A stretch of DNA of 64,000 nucleotides, taken from Pandoraea bronchicola. GTDB taxonomy: Bacteria; Pseudomonadota; Gammaproteobacteria; Burkholderiales; Burkholderiaceae. Shown piece by piece: positions 30,124 through 39,984 of the stretch (position 1 is its first letter; every line of letters begins with the position of its first letter). The notes beneath the pieces were generated by a model that worked only from the letters and a program-made list of their open reading frames with translations, was not told the origin of the DNA and searched no databases. The position numbers and the translations under genes are program-made. Location: NCBI RefSeq assembly GCF_902459805.1, contig NZ_CABPST010000002.1:372001-436000 (forward strand). The letters run 5' to 3'.

Positions 30124-30129
30124 GACGCA

Positions 30130-30702
30130 TCACTGGCTCGCGCCAGCCCCCGTGGCTGCGGGCGCGGCACCGCCGCCGCTCCCACCGCCCGCGCCCCCGC
30201 TGTCGCTCTGGACCATCGTCGGATAGAACTGGGGAATCGGGTACGTGAAGCTATCGAGATAGCGTTTGTAAGCGCGCGAAGCGGTCGAGCCCAGCATCGG
30301 CAAGCCCGGCCCGGCGGCCAGATTGCTCGCTTGCAGCGCCAGCAACGCTTCGGTTTCCTCACCAAGCATGCCGTCGCGGGCGTGCTCGCCCACGCGCAAC
30401 GGCGTCTCGCGGCGAACGACGTTTCGCGGCACACGAGTCGCTTCCGTTGCAGGGACTGCGGCCGCTTGGGCAGCCTGCCCCTGCCCGCCATCTCCCGCGG
30501 CCGGCATTTGCTGCACCACCGGCGCAGCCTGTGCCGGTGCGGCCACGTTGCGGGCGTCGGCACTTCCCATCGATCCGGTGATCGGCGCATTGCTCTGCGC
30601 TACGGCCACCCCGGCCCAAAGCGCGAGCACGGCTACGGCAAGCCGCGCCGCGAGCCGCGGCCGGGAGCCCGAACTTCCTTGTGGTTTCTGGACTGCCATC
30701 AT
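30130..30702 (-). CDS. DUF3613 domain protein of the tad locus
   Basis: A 190-residue exported protein: signal peptide (RLAARLAVAVLALWAGVAVAQ), an Ala/Gln/Pro-rich linker, then the DUF3613 region (VGEHARDGMLGEETEALLALQ ... LPMLGSTASRAYKRYLDSFTYPIP) and a Gly-rich tail. DUF3613 proteins recur in tad loci of beta- and gammaproteobacteria, from memory, which supports a role in pilus assembly; the mechanism is unknown. Two adjacent ATG codons (30702 and 30699) are preceded by GGGAGA. It lies 78 bases after tadD and six before the TadG-like gene. Confidence 0.8.
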   Translation of the reverse strand: MMAVQKPQGSSGSRPRLAARLAVAVLALWAGVAVAQSNAPITGSMGSADARNVAAPAQAAPVVQQMPAAGDGGQGQAAQAAAVPATEATRVPRNVVRRETPLRVGEHARDGMLGEETEALLALQASNLAAGPGLPMLGSTASRAYKRYLDSFTYPIPQFYPTMVQSDSGGAGGGSGGGAAPAATGAGASQ

Positions 30703-30780
30703 CGCGTCTCCCTGATATTGCGTGACACGCCGCTAATGTCCCGCGCCGTGCATGAATGACGAAAACACTGCATCACTGCA

Positions 30781-31896
30781 TCACTGTGAATGGCCGAAGC
30801 GATCGAGCAACGATGTCGGCATGTCGCTGCGGGTCACATCGCCGGCACGCGCCAGCTTGGCGTCCGCTGTTGCGGCCGACGCCGACGCCGCCCTGATCGG
30901 CGTGCTGGCTGGCCCGTTACCCGGCTCTCCCCCCGACGTGAGACGCACGACTACCGGCCCGCCATCGCCAACCGTCACACGGCGACTGTCCGTGCCGGCT
31001 TGCGCCGTCGCCACCGCCGGCACCGCCGGCACCGCCTGCGGCGCGATCGTCGCCGCGGCCTGTGCCGCAGCGCGCGCGGCGGCGGCACTCGCTGCGGCAC
31101 GGCGGGCTTTCACCTGCGAACTGATGTCGGCGGCGAGCTTGTCGATGGCCTCGCGCGTGGCCTGCGGCATTTTCGCGCGCGTCATCATGTCGTCGGCGCG
31201 CGAGCGCTCGCCCGTCACCACGAGGTACACCGCCAGATTACTGAGCACCTTGCGGCTGTCGGGCCGCAATTCGGCAGCCTGCGCCAGCGGAACGCGCGCC
31301 GCCCCGGCATCGCCATTGTTCAGCAGTGCAAAACCCAGGTCGCTCAGATAGAACGCCTCCGTGGGCGCGCGCGATACCGCTTCGCGCAGTGCCTGCGCGG
31401 CAGCCGCGTAATCCTTGCGTTGCGCCGCGACCAGTCCGATGCCGTGCCATGCCGCCGCCGCTTCGTTCCCGCTCAATAACGTGCGATAAGCCTGCTCGGC
31501 GGCGTCGGGCTGACCGGTCTCGCGCAAGGCGTCGGCCCGGAGAATGTCGATGTCCGGCGACGCGCCGTACTGAATGCGGAACTGGTCGATGTGGGCAAGC
31601 GACGCAAAGTACGAGCCCTGCTCCTGCATCTGACGAATCATGGACAGATACAGCTCACGCGTGTCCGGTTTGGCGGCCTTGGCCTTCTCTTCGTCGTTCT
31701 GCTGTGCCTGCATCAGCGCAGCGGCCGACGGCGCGCCATAACCGCCAATGCGCGGCCCGCCGCATCCGGCCAGCGTCGCCGCACACAGCACAGCCATCAG
31801 CGAGCCCGCCATCACGCGCCCGGCCTGACGTTCGCGGTGAGCACCGGTCGCCGTAGCGGCGCCCGAAAGGGGAAAGGTCGAGATTGGCATGGTCAC
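30781..31896 (-). CDS. tadD: TPR lipoprotein TadD
   Basis: Outer-membrane lipoprotein with tetratricopeptide repeats that pilots the Tad secretin. Signal peptide with lipobox TLAGC at about residues 41-45, then three or so TPR-like repeats (residues ~80-240, for example GQPDAAEQAYRTLLSGNEAAA and KDYAAAAQALREAVSRAP), then an Ala-rich linker and a Gly/Ser-rich tail that is longer than in most TadD proteins. It probably starts with the GTG at 31896, which overlaps the tadC stop as GTGA with GGAGG seven bases upstream; the ATG two codons later is the alternative. Confidence 0.88.
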   Translation of the reverse strand: MTMPISTFPLSGAATATGAHRERQAGRVMAGSLMAVLCAATLAGCGGPRIGGYGAPSAAALMQAQQNDEEKAKAAKPDTRELYLSMIRQMQEQGSYFASLAHIDQFRIQYGASPDIDILRADALRETGQPDAAEQAYRTLLSGNEAAAAWHGIGLVAAQRKDYAAAAQALREAVSRAPTEAFYLSDLGFALLNNGDAGAARVPLAQAAELRPDSRKVLSNLAVYLVVTGERSRADDMMTRAKMPQATREAIDKLAADISSQVKARRAAASAAAARAAAQAAATIAPQAVPAVPAVATAQAGTDSRRVTVGDGGPVVVRLTSGGEPGNGPASTPIRAASASAATADAKLARAGDVTRSDMPTSLLDRFGHSQ

Positions 31897-32942
31897 TGCA
31901 TGGCCTCCATCGATTTGGTCAGCGACAGGATGGCCGGCCCCGCGACCACCAGCATCAGCGCAGGCAGGAGGGTCAGCATCATCGCCAGCGTCATCTTTAC
32001 GGTGAGCTTGCCGATGCGCTCTTTCATCGTCTGGCGGCGTTGTTCCCGCAGACGATCGCTGAACTGCTGCAACGGCTCCTGCACCGCACCGCCGTGCTGC
32101 TCGACCTGCACGATAAGGCGCACGAGCGCGCGCAGATCGTCGTTGTCATATACCTCACGCAGCCGGCCCATCGACGCCTCTCGCCCTCGCCCGGAGGCGT
32201 GCTGGCGATTGGCGTTCTCAAACTCCTTGGAGAGAATCGGCAACACCTCGCGGAAGTCGGACACCACCACGTACAGGCTTTGATCCATCGACAACCCCAC
32301 GCCTTGCAGCAAGCGCAGCAGATCGATCAGCAATGGCAACTCTTCGATCAGATCGCGCCGGCGCTGACCCGCCTTGCGCTGCACATAGAACTTAGGCGCG
32401 AGCAACCCGGCCCCGGCCGCCCCGATCAGACGCAGGATCGTGCCGAGCCCGCCGCCGCCCGGAAACCACAACCAGACGAGTAGCGGCAGCATCACGGCGA
32501 GCGCTACCCGCGCAAACAGGAAGAGCGACTTGGCTCGCACACTGTCGTAGCCGCACTGGGCGAGAAGCAAACGGTCTTCGGCGGCGATCAGATGTTGCCC
32601 GAGACGCGTCTCCGACCATTGCTTGCCAAGGGCCGAGGCGCGATCGATCAAGGACCGCCAGCCTCGATGTCCGCCCTCGCCCGTCACGCTCCCTTCCTCG
32701 CCATCCTCGCCGCCCTTGCCGCCCTTGCCTCGCAGCCCGCCCGGCGCGCTCGCGGCACGCAGCGCTGCCAGCGCCTGTTGCTGCCGGTTGGCGAGCACCT
32801 GATCGATCATTCGCTCGCTACGGCTCTGACGCACCGCGCGCAACAGAATGGCCGACGCCCCCAGCAGCAGTCCCGCCGCGACCATCAACAGGCCCAGCAT
32901 CATCCACAGATGCGAATCAGACGACAGCGACGAAAGGTTCAT
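31893..32942 (-). CDS. tadC: Tad pilus inner-membrane platform protein TadC
   Basis: Type II secretion F-domain protein of 349 residues. One N-terminal membrane segment (LWMMLGLLMVAAGLLLGASA), a soluble Gly/Lys/Glu-rich linker (GGKGGEDGEEG), a pair of segments near residues 125-165, the F domain (DLIEELPLLIDLLRLLQGVGLSMDQSLYVV) and a C-terminal hydrophobic segment. With TadB it forms the assembly platform in the inner membrane. It starts 20 bases after tadB and overlaps tadD by four bases. The linker is an unusual insert for the family. Confidence 0.93.
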   Translation of the reverse strand: MNLSSLSSDSHLWMMLGLLMVAAGLLLGASAILLRAVRQSRSERMIDQVLANRQQQALAALRAASAPGGLRGKGGKGGEDGEEGSVTGEGGHRGWRSLIDRASALGKQWSETRLGQHLIAAEDRLLLAQCGYDSVRAKSLFLFARVALAVMLPLLVWLWFPGGGGLGTILRLIGAAGAGLLAPKFYVQRKAGQRRRDLIEELPLLIDLLRLLQGVGLSMDQSLYVVVSDFREVLPILSKEFENANRQHASGRGREASMGRLREVYDNDDLRALVRLIVQVEQHGGAVQEPLQQFSDRLREQRRQTMKERIGKLTVKMTLAMMLTLLPALMLVVAGPAILSLTKSMEAMQ

Positions 32943-32961
32943 ATCGTTAGGTCCCTCGCGC

Positions 32962-33885
32962 TCACAGCGACTTGGCCAGCCGGTACAGCACGAAGCCACC
33001 GAACACTTCCAGGCCCAGACCGATCCCCAGCAGCTTCATACCGGCGGGCTCCTGGAACATCGGCTCGAAGAATTTCGGGTTCAGCAACATCAGCACGGCG
33101 CTGACGATGATCGGCAGCGCGGCCAGCACCCATGCCGACAGACGCGTCTCGGAAGACAACGCATACAGCTCGGCTTGTGCTTGCTCTCTATCGCGCATGA
33201 AGCCCGCCATACGGGACAGAATCTGATCGGCGCGCCCCCCGAAACGGGTAGACAGGTCGACTACCGACGCGAACAGATAAATCTCTTCAACCTGATACAC
33301 GCGAGCGATTTGCTTGAGCGCCACGTCCAGCTCCACACCGGCCTGCACCTGCCGCACAACCCGCTCGAGCAACTCGCGCAGCGGCATGTCGGCATTGGTC
33401 GAGGCCGTCTGGAATGCTGCGGGCAAACTGTTGCCGACCGTCAGCATGCGCACCATGCCGTCGAGAAACACTGGCAACTGACGCACGATGTTGCGATGCC
33501 GGCGCGCCGCCTTGAACCAGTAGCGCAGCACGTTCCCAACGACGTACAAGGCCAGAATGACGATGGCCGAGAGTGGCCCGTGCCAGACCCAGAACACGAA
33601 TGCCAGCAGCCCACCCGGCGCGATGAGCAACGAGTAGAACATCGGATCGGGCTTGACACCCGCGCGCTCGAAGAAGAACTCCCACGGCAACGCCTTGCGG
33701 CGAGGTGCACGGGAAACGGCGCTTTCATTGGCCGCAAACCGTGGCGCACTATTCGCGAGCTGGCGCTCGAGAAACGCGCTCGTCGCCTGATCTCTCACGC
33801 GGTTTTGCGTGCGGCGCCACAGCTCCAGCCCAGCCGCGATCAGCAGCAGCGCGATACAGATGACCCACAGCAAGACGGCGTTCAT
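32962..33885 (-). CDS. tadB: Tad pilus inner-membrane platform protein TadB
   Basis: Type II secretion F-domain protein, 307 residues. Membrane segments lie at residues ~5-20 (LLWVICIALLLIAAGLEL), ~88-120 (two, separated by WHGP) and ~250-300 (two). The F-domain core reads QLPVFLDGMVRMLTVGNSLPAA. It overlaps the end of tadA by four bases (ATGA), so translation is coupled. Partners are TadC and the TadA ATPase. Confidence 0.94.
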   Translation of the reverse strand: MNAVLLWVICIALLLIAAGLELWRRTQNRVRDQATSAFLERQLANSAPRFAANESAVSRAPRRKALPWEFFFERAGVKPDPMFYSLLIAPGGLLAFVFWVWHGPLSAIVILALYVVGNVLRYWFKAARRHRNIVRQLPVFLDGMVRMLTVGNSLPAAFQTASTNADMPLRELLERVVRQVQAGVELDVALKQIARVYQVEEIYLFASVVDLSTRFGGRADQILSRMAGFMRDREQAQAELYALSSETRLSAWVLAALPIIVSAVLMLLNPKFFEPMFQEPAGMKLLGIGLGLEVFGGFVLYRLAKSL

Positions 33886-35252
33886 CGCCGGCGCCCGAAG
33901 AAGCCGCCACCACCACCGGAGTCAGGCGGCGGATTGGCCTGTGCCTGCGCGGCCGCTGCCGCATTGCGCGTTTGCTCCTTGTACCGCTGCAACTTCGGCG
34001 AGTGCGGCTGAATACCGAGCGAGACCCAGCGATCTTTCTCTTCGCCATCGGGCCCGACCACCGATTCGTGACGGTACAGCTCTTGCGTGGAGATGACCGT
34101 GTCCGACACGCCGGTAACTTCGGTGATGGACAGAATGCGCCGGCGCCCGCTCGACAGACGGCCGATCTGGACGATGAAATCGAGCGCGCTGGTGATCTGG
34201 CGCCGCAAACTGCTTTCGCTGCCCTGAAACCCGGCAAAACCGGCGAGCATCTCGAGACGATAGAGACATTCGCGCGGCGAGTTGGCGTGAATCGTCGCCA
34301 TCGATCCTTCATGGCCGGTGTTCATTGCCTGCATCATTTCCAGCACTTCAGAGCCGCGCACTTCGCCCACGATGATCCGGTCCGGACGCATCCGCAAACT
34401 GTTGCGAATCAGATCGCGGATCGTCACCTCGCCCGATCCATCGAAGCCGCCCTGACGCGATTCGAGCCGTACCACGTGCGGGTGGTTGAGCGAAAGCTCG
34501 GCCGTGTCTTCGACCGTCACTACGCGCTCGGTCGCCGGAATGAAACTGGCCAGCGCGTTGAGCAGCGACGTCTTGCCCGAACTGGTCCCGCCGGAGACGA
34601 GAATGTTGCAACGCGAGCGCACCGCCGCTTCGAGCAGCCCGTAAATCTCCTCGTTGAAGCTGCCGAGCGCGAGCAGGTCCGACGGCTTGAGCGGGTCCTT
34701 GCGGAACTTGCGAATCGAGACGACGGGGCCGTCCACCGCCAACGGCTCGATCACCACGTTAAGGCGTCCGCCGTCGGGTAGACGCGCGTCGACCATCGGA
34801 TTCGACTCGTCGAGGCGGCGGCCAATGGGGGCGAGAATGCGGCGCACGATGCGCAGCAGATGCTGATTGTCCGAGAATCGCAACGCTTCGCGGGCCAGCA
34901 CGCCATGGCGCGAAACGTAGACGTCGTTGTAGCCGTTGATCAGAATGTCTTCCACCGCTGCGTCTGCGAGCAGATCTTCGATGGGGCCGAAACCGGCGAG
35001 TTCTTTGGTGAGCGCGTCGGAGATCTGGCGCAATTCCGATTCGTTGATCGGAATGCGACGCAGGCGCACGAAGCCGTCCATCTCCAGATCGACAAACTGC
35101 TGAATCGCGCTGCGGCTCCAGCGCCCGAACTCGGCGCCGAGTTCCTCGATCCGGGCGAGCAGATGTTCGTGCGCAGCGGTCTTGATGTCCTGAAACTGCT
35201 GCGAATTGGCAAACGCGCGCTTGTCGTCGGCAAATTCGATGGAGTCGGTCAT
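33882..35252 (-). CDS. tadA: Tad secretion ATPase TadA (CpaF)
   Basis: Hexameric type II/IV secretion-like ATPase that powers Flp pilus assembly from the cytoplasmic face. Length 456 residues. Walker A is [14 protein letters not shown]; the Walker B region is [15 protein letters not shown]; the Asp and His boxes (EDTAELSL and [17 protein letters not shown]) are present. The N-terminal CpaF domain ([20 protein letters not shown]) is typical. The C-terminal tail is Gly/Pro-rich. The start at 35252 follows the tadZ stop by one base. Confidence 0.95.
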   Translation of the reverse strand: MTDSIEFADDKRAFANSQQFQDIKTAAHEHLLARIEELGAEFGRWSRSAIQQFVDLEMDGFVRLRRIPINESELRQISDALTKELAGFGPIEDLLADAAVEDILINGYNDVYVSRHGVLAREALRFSDNQHLLRIVRRILAPIGRRLDESNPMVDARLPDGGRLNVVIEPLAVDGPVVSIRKFRKDPLKPSDLLALGSFNEEIYGLLEAAVRSRCNILVSGGTSSGKTSLLNALASFIPATERVVTVEDTAELSLNHPHVVRLESRQGGFDGSGEVTIRDLIRNSLRMRPDRIIVGEVRGSEVLEMMQAMNTGHEGSMATIHANSPRECLYRLEMLAGFAGFQGSESSLRRQITSALDFIVQIGRLSSGRRRILSITEVTGVSDTVISTQELYRHESVVGPDGEEKDRWVSLGIQPHSPKLQRYKEQTRNAAAAAQAQANPPPDSGGGGGFFGRRR

Positions 35253-35253
35253 A

Positions 35254-36600
35254 TCAATGCTTTCCCATGAATCGGCCCAGCCAGCCCGAAGACTGACGAT
35301 GTGCCGCGGCCCCGGCGTGTTGCGCGCTGAGCAGCCGTTCCACAAGCGGTTGCAGCGCGCGCACGTACGGGTCGCTGCGCGCCGTATCGAGAATCAACTT
35401 ACCCTGATTGGTCGCCGAGAGCATGGCCAGCGGCCGGTCGGGCAGCGTGGCGAGCAGCGGCACGTCGAACCGCTTGGCGATCTGGTCTGCCGCCATGCCG
35501 TAACGCGGATCGTAGCGGTTGAGCACGAGATGCAGGTGAGTGCGCTCCACGCTCTTTTCGTCGAGATCGCGCAGCAGCGAGGCAAGCGAGACAATCGCGC
35601 CCACACTCTGGTCGACCACGAGCCAGACCTCATCGGCCGCGCGCACGAGGCTCGCAACGAAAGCCGGATTCGAGAAGCCGCCGAGATCGGCCACGATCAG
35701 ATCGAAGAACGCGCGCAAGCGATCGGTCAGTGCCAGCGCATCGGCGGCCGCCACGCTGCGCATGTCGCTCAGATCGAGCGGCAGCGGCAGCACAGCGAGG
35801 CCGCTGGGCGCGTGTGACACCGCCGTATGCACGAGCGTTTCATCAAATCGCCGCAGGTTCTGCACCGCTTCGGCGAAGCTGAATTGGCTCTGCGTGTTGA
35901 GATACAGCATGCCGTCGCCCGAGGGCAAACCAAGATCGAGCAGCGCAACATGACCGAGCAGCGAGGCGTCGAACTTGTCGTCCTTGCCAGATGCCGCCTT
36001 GGGGGCCTTGGCCGTCTTGTCCGGATGGGCACCGGCACCCACGGACAGTTCCTGCCCGAGTTGCGAGAGATGGGCGGCGAGCGTGCTGCATCCGACACCG
36101 ATGCGCGCCCCCAGCAGCACCACGAACCGGCCGTGACGTTGAGGTGATGCGGCATGGACCGTTGGTGTCTGATCCACCACCCGGCGAATGACCTCGAGCG
36201 CCTCCTCGTGCGTGGAGTGCATGTCGATGAAATCGTGTACCCCGGCACGAATGGCCGCCTTCATCCCATCGGCTCGCACCATTGAGCCTACGGCCACCAG
36301 CGGCATTTTGGGCGCCACGCGTTTGAGCATGTGTGCGAGTTCGATCGCAGCGGCAATGCCGCCGTCCTCGCCGTCGTCGGCGTGACCGGTCGGCTCACCT
36401 GAGAAATCGAGCAGCACGACCTGCGGATCGAGATCGCCAATGCGCTGCTGCAATTGCGCCGGACGGCCAGCTTCCTGGAGCACGACCCCCTCTTCACGCA
36501 GCGCAGCCGAGAGCCACTGACCGTGGCCGGCATGCGCGCTGCAAAAAAGGAAGCGATGCAACTCTGTCATGGTGTCCAGTATTCGCGTCGGTGCGTTCAT
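35254..36600 (-). CDS. tadZ: Tad locus localisation ATPase TadZ (CpaE)
   Basis: MinD/ParA-like protein of 448 residues that places the Tad machine at the cell pole. An N-terminal atypical receiver domain (residues ~15-150) is followed by a ParA-type domain. Its P-loop reads LLGARIGVGCSTLAAHL and lacks the KGG signature lysine, so ATP binding may be altered, as in some other TadZ proteins. A switch-like motif LLDLGLP and the helical AADEVWLVVDQSVGAIVSL segment are visible. GGAG lies seven bases before the ATG. Between rcpA and tadA in the operon. Confidence 0.88.
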   Translation of the reverse strand: MNAPTRILDTMTELHRFLFCSAHAGHGQWLSAALREEGVVLQEAGRPAQLQQRIGDLDPQVVLLDFSGEPTGHADDGEDGGIAAAIELAHMLKRVAPKMPLVAVGSMVRADGMKAAIRAGVHDFIDMHSTHEEALEVIRRVVDQTPTVHAASPQRHGRFVVLLGARIGVGCSTLAAHLSQLGQELSVGAGAHPDKTAKAPKAASGKDDKFDASLLGHVALLDLGLPSGDGMLYLNTQSQFSFAEAVQNLRRFDETLVHTAVSHAPSGLAVLPLPLDLSDMRSVAAADALALTDRLRAFFDLIVADLGGFSNPAFVASLVRAADEVWLVVDQSVGAIVSLASLLRDLDEKSVERTHLHLVLNRYDPRYGMAADQIAKRFDVPLLATLPDRPLAMLSATNQGKLILDTARSDPYVRALQPLVERLLSAQHAGAAAHRQSSGWLGRFMGKH

Positions 36601-36674
36601 GTATGCACTCCTTACTGCCCTGTCCCGGCTCTCGCTGTTGCCCGCTCGATGCCGCCTTCCTGCCGATATCGGCG

Positions 36675-38063
36675 CTACTTCGAGAATCCCGGCAATTCGC
36701 TGTCGCTCGCCACACCCATGAGGTAATCCCCCCAGACCGGGCCCGGACGGCGCTCACGCGTATCGCCCGGCAGCGGTATGTTCGCCCCACGGGCCACCGG
36801 CTTGACCAAATGCGGTGTGACGACGATGACCAGCTCCTTTTCGGCGCTGTTGTACTTCAGGTTGCGGAAAAACGCGCCGATGAGCGGCAGATCGCCGAGC
36901 AGCGGCACCTTGTCGACAGCGGCGGTCGTCGTGCGCGAAATCAAACCGCCGATGATGAAGCTCTCTCCATCGCCCAGCTCGACGGTCGTGTCCGCGCGAC
37001 GTGTGGTGATCGCGGGAATCTGTGTCGACTCGGTCACGATGGCGTTCGTGTAATCAATGTCCGACGCCTCAGGCGCCACTTTCAACGCAATGCGATTCGG
37101 CGAAAGAATCGTCGGTGTCACCGTCAGGCCCACGCCGAAGGGCTTGTAGACGATCGTGGTCGTGCCAAGCCCTCCCGACTGCGGCACGGGAATCTCGCCG
37201 CCCGCGAGAAAGCTCGCGCTCTGCCCCGAGAGTGCCACCAGCGTTGGCGCGGCGAGCACCCGGCCAAGGCCGTTCGATTGCAGCAGGTCGATCTCTGCCG
37301 ACATGCTGAACGCGCCGCGAGTGATCGAGCCGAAGAACGAGCCGAAATTCGGCACGGTGCTCGCGCCCCCGCCACCGCCGAAGGCAGAGTTGAGCGTCGA
37401 GCCAACACCAAAGCTGCCCGACGCCGTCTTCTTCGACGCACTGAAACTCGCCCCGATCTGGTTGAGGATGTTGCGGTTGATTTCGACGATCTTCACGTCG
37501 ACCTGCACCACGCCGGTATCTCCGACCGTCGAGCGATCGACGACGACACCGCCTTTGCCCGTGGCATCGACTGCCGCCGATTGCAATCCGCTATGTTCGA
37601 TGACGCTATTCGCATGGCCCTTGATGAGCGCCGCGTTGCCGCGTGCGTCGACCGTGGCGGTGCCGGTGTCGCCCAATGCACTCTGAAGGTCGCCGGTCAC
37701 ATGGACCTCCCAGCGCACCGGGTCGCCGCCGCGCGGCCACGCAGCGACCTGCGTGGTGCCCGCCTTCTTGCCCACGACCAGCACCGAGCCGCGCCGTCCG
37801 CCCGCGCCCTTGAGCACGACGATGTCGGCCACGGCCGGATCTGCCACGGCCACGCGCTCGAGCGATCCCGGTACCTGCAGTTCGCGTTGCTCGTGAACGC
37901 CCAGCGTCAGCGAGCGCGCCCCGGCGCTCGAGGCGGGGTCTGCCGCGTCGGCCAGACGCACCGCTACCGTGGCGCCGCACGCGATCAGCACCGCGAAGCA
38001 CAACAGCATTCCCTTAACCCGCGTGGTCTCTCGTCTGGCAGTGCGAACCTGGCTTCTGATCAT
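36675..38063 (-). CDS. rcpA: Tad pilus outer-membrane secretin RcpA (CpaC)
   Basis: Secretin of 462 residues forming the outer-membrane pore for the Flp pilus. Signal peptide with a basic n-region, then an N-terminal pilus-secretin domain (LTLGVHEQRELQVPGSLERV ... ADPAVADIV), a short BON-like region, and the secretin core, with the signature VPLLGDLPLIGAFFRN near residues 390-405 and VIVVTPHLVKP. A Gly/Ser-rich loop (residues ~225-250) is typical of the gate region. It lies between cpaB and tadZ. Confidence 0.94.
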   Translation of the reverse strand: MIRSQVRTARRETTRVKGMLLCFAVLIACGATVAVRLADAADPASSAGARSLTLGVHEQRELQVPGSLERVAVADPAVADIVVLKGAGGRRGSVLVVGKKAGTTQVAAWPRGGDPVRWEVHVTGDLQSALGDTGTATVDARGNAALIKGHANSVIEHSGLQSAAVDATGKGGVVVDRSTVGDTGVVQVDVKIVEINRNILNQIGASFSASKKTASGSFGVGSTLNSAFGGGGGASTVPNFGSFFGSITRGAFSMSAEIDLLQSNGLGRVLAAPTLVALSGQSASFLAGGEIPVPQSGGLGTTTIVYKPFGVGLTVTPTILSPNRIALKVAPEASDIDYTNAIVTESTQIPAITTRRADTTVELGDGESFIIGGLISRTTTAAVDKVPLLGDLPLIGAFFRNLKYNSAEKELVIVVTPHLVKPVARGANIPLPGDTRERRPGPVWGDYLMGVASDSELPGFSK

Positions 38064-38144
38064 GGCGTGGCTGTATCGGTCACTGTGTCGGTTAAGTGGC
38101 GTAGCGTTTCCGGTCGAACGTCATTACATCTGCGGCATCAACAA

Positions 38145-38180
38145 GTTCAGTCGTTTCAGTCGTTTCAGTTGTTTCAGTAG
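38145..38180. repeat. 9-bp tandem repeat at the end of rcpC
   Basis: Four units of the type TTTCAGTCG (GTTCAGTCG, TTTCAGTCG, TTTCAGTTG, TTTCAGTAG). The array covers the stop codon and 3' flank of the rcpC/cpaB gene. Confidence 0.7.
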
Positions 38181-39196
38181 GAAGCGGTGGTGCGTTCCGC
38201 GCCGCGCACAACCTCGATCGTGCTGCCCCCGCCGCCCCCACCCGGCGAGCGAGGCGCGGCCGCCGCACGGCGCACCGGTTCCCCCGCGAGACCGGTCGTG
38301 GCAATCCCGGCATAGGCCCGGTTCTCCGGCGCCTCGAGCGCCGTCTTGTCGTCGCCCTTCAGACCCGACTTGCCGGCGAGTACCGGTGGTGGTGACGGGA
38401 ACAGCGACGTGTCGGGCGTGGCATCGTCCCCCGGGTTACGCAGCGCCAGCGTGATCTTGCCCTGCTGCGTTCCCAGCACCACACGGTTGACGTCGGCCAC
38501 CGGCACGGCCACGACCGCAGAAGTCGCCGGCATGGGCGGCTGGGTGTTGACGGCCGGGGCAGGTTGCGGCGGCGCCGGCGTGGTCGTCACGGCTTGCACG
38601 GTAGACGCCACGCCTGGCGTTGCAGGCGGTGGCGTCACGTCGTCGAGCGACGCAATGCCGTAGCTCAGCACCCGCACGCGAGACGCCAGCAGACGCGACT
38701 GCGTGTCGTCCATCAGACCACCGGCCGCGCCCGCCGGCTGCGCCGTCTTCATCGTGAAAAAAACGTCCACATAGTCGCCGGGACGAATGCGGTTGCTCAC
38801 GCCAACGGTTTCCGTCACGGGAATCGCGACGGCACGTTCGCCCGGCGCGAGCTGCAACGCCAGGCCGCGCGCCAGCGTGTTTTGCGTGACAGGCACGCCG
38901 GCAGCGAGCGCGACGAGCGGCACCCGCCCCACAACATCGGCCGGGTTCGCGAAACCGCCCACCGTCTGGCTATCGAACTGTTCGAGTTTCACGCCGTCTG
39001 CGCCGATGGGTTGGCCCGGCGAGAGCGCCTTGGCCGCCACCACGGCCGGGTAGCGCTGCGTGAGCGTCTGTGTCACCGGTGACGGCGTCGTGGCGGGCGC
39101 CGGCGCGTTAGTCGTCCCGAGACGCAACGCGAAGAGGGCGAGCAGCACTCCGGCGACAACCAGCACAGCAGCGAGAATCTTGGTGGCTTTGTTCAT
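38174..39196 (-). CDS. rcpC: Flp pilus assembly protein RcpC (CpaB)
   Basis: Periplasmic/inner-membrane-anchored assembly factor, 340 residues. One N-terminal membrane anchor (ILAAVLVVAGVLLALFALRLG), a SAF domain (AAKALSPGQPIGADGVKLEQF, about residues 53-75) and the RcpC/CpaB core (ERAVAIPVTETVGVSNRIRPGDYVDVFFT). The C-terminal third is Pro/Ala/Gly-rich and low in complexity. It precedes rcpA. Four 9-bp repeats cover its stop codon. Confidence 0.9.
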   Translation of the reverse strand: MNKATKILAAVLVVAGVLLALFALRLGTTNAPAPATTPSPVTQTLTQRYPAVVAAKALSPGQPIGADGVKLEQFDSQTVGGFANPADVVGRVPLVALAAGVPVTQNTLARGLALQLAPGERAVAIPVTETVGVSNRIRPGDYVDVFFTMKTAQPAGAAGGLMDDTQSRLLASRVRVLSYGIASLDDVTPPPATPGVASTVQAVTTTPAPPQPAPAVNTQPPMPATSAVVAVPVADVNRVVLGTQQGKITLALRNPGDDATPDTSLFPSPPPVLAGKSGLKGDDKTALEAPENRAYAGIATTGLAGEPVRRAAAAPRSPGGGGGGSTIEVVRGAERTTASY

Positions 39197-39324
39197 GGCT
39201 TGGGGCCTGTCGGCCGTTCAGTCACAACTTGCGGGACGCCGGCTGACCGGCGGCATGACAACTGGCAAAACTCCACATCCCTTTGTTGCTTGCGCTACGA
39301 ATTCGACTTCGATTCCACGGGGCG

Positions 39325-39801
39325 TCAACTCCCGCCCAGCGTAGACGTGTCCAGCGTGATGGCGGCGGTACCGACAATGTTCTGAGGCACGAGGGCGCCC
39401 AGTCCCGGCCAGTTGACGATCATCGGCTGTGTCAACGTCAACGTGACGTGGACAATGCACTGCGAACTGGTGCTGGTGGCCGACGCCGGGCACGGGTAGG
39501 TCGCGTCAGCCGGAAAGCTGGCGCTCACGGCGGAGGCGGACGGCCAGGTGAGTGTGGTATTGATCGCCTGTGTGGCGTACCCCTGACGCTGCGACATCGT
39601 GCCAGCGCGCAGCATCGCGCGGCCGGCCTCGGAGGCGGCCTGCGTGAGCATTTGCCGGGCAAGAATATTGATGGAGAAGGCGACGGCGACATAAAACGCG
39701 GGCAGCAGGATCATCAGGATAAGCATGAATTCCAATGCCGCGACGCCGCGCGAGTCCGCGCATCGCAGCCCTGCCCTTGCCTGTGCCCCAGACCGTTTCA
39801 T
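39325..39801 (-). CDS. tadE: Minor pilin-like protein TadE
   Basis: TadE-like pseudopilin of 158 residues. The characteristic N-terminal segment RGVAALEFMLILMILLPAFYVAVAF (residues ~18-43) resembles class III signal peptides cut by TadV before the hydrophobic helix, with the Glu at +5 present. The C-terminal part is Thr/Ser-rich with two cysteines (CPASATSTSSQC) that may form a disulfide. It lies between tadV and rcpC. Confidence 0.87.
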   Translation of the reverse strand: MKRSGAQARAGLRCADSRGVAALEFMLILMILLPAFYVAVAFSINILARQMLTQAASEAGRAMLRAGTMSQRQGYATQAINTTLTWPSASAVSASFPADATYPCPASATSTSSQCIVHVTLTLTQPMIVNWPGLGALVPQNIVGTAAITLDTSTLGGS

Positions 39802-39984
39802 GACGATACTCCCCGTCGCTCACGGCGCTCAGTGGCCGTGTTTGGCGACGCATTGGTCCAACCCATTTGCGCGGCGTCGCCCGCGCCTCCCGATTTTTTT
39901 GGTGCTGCCTGAAGCAACACTCGTCACCTCTTCACAACGTGCTGCGCACGGTTGGCACCCTCTTGTACTCCCCACCGCCCGCAC

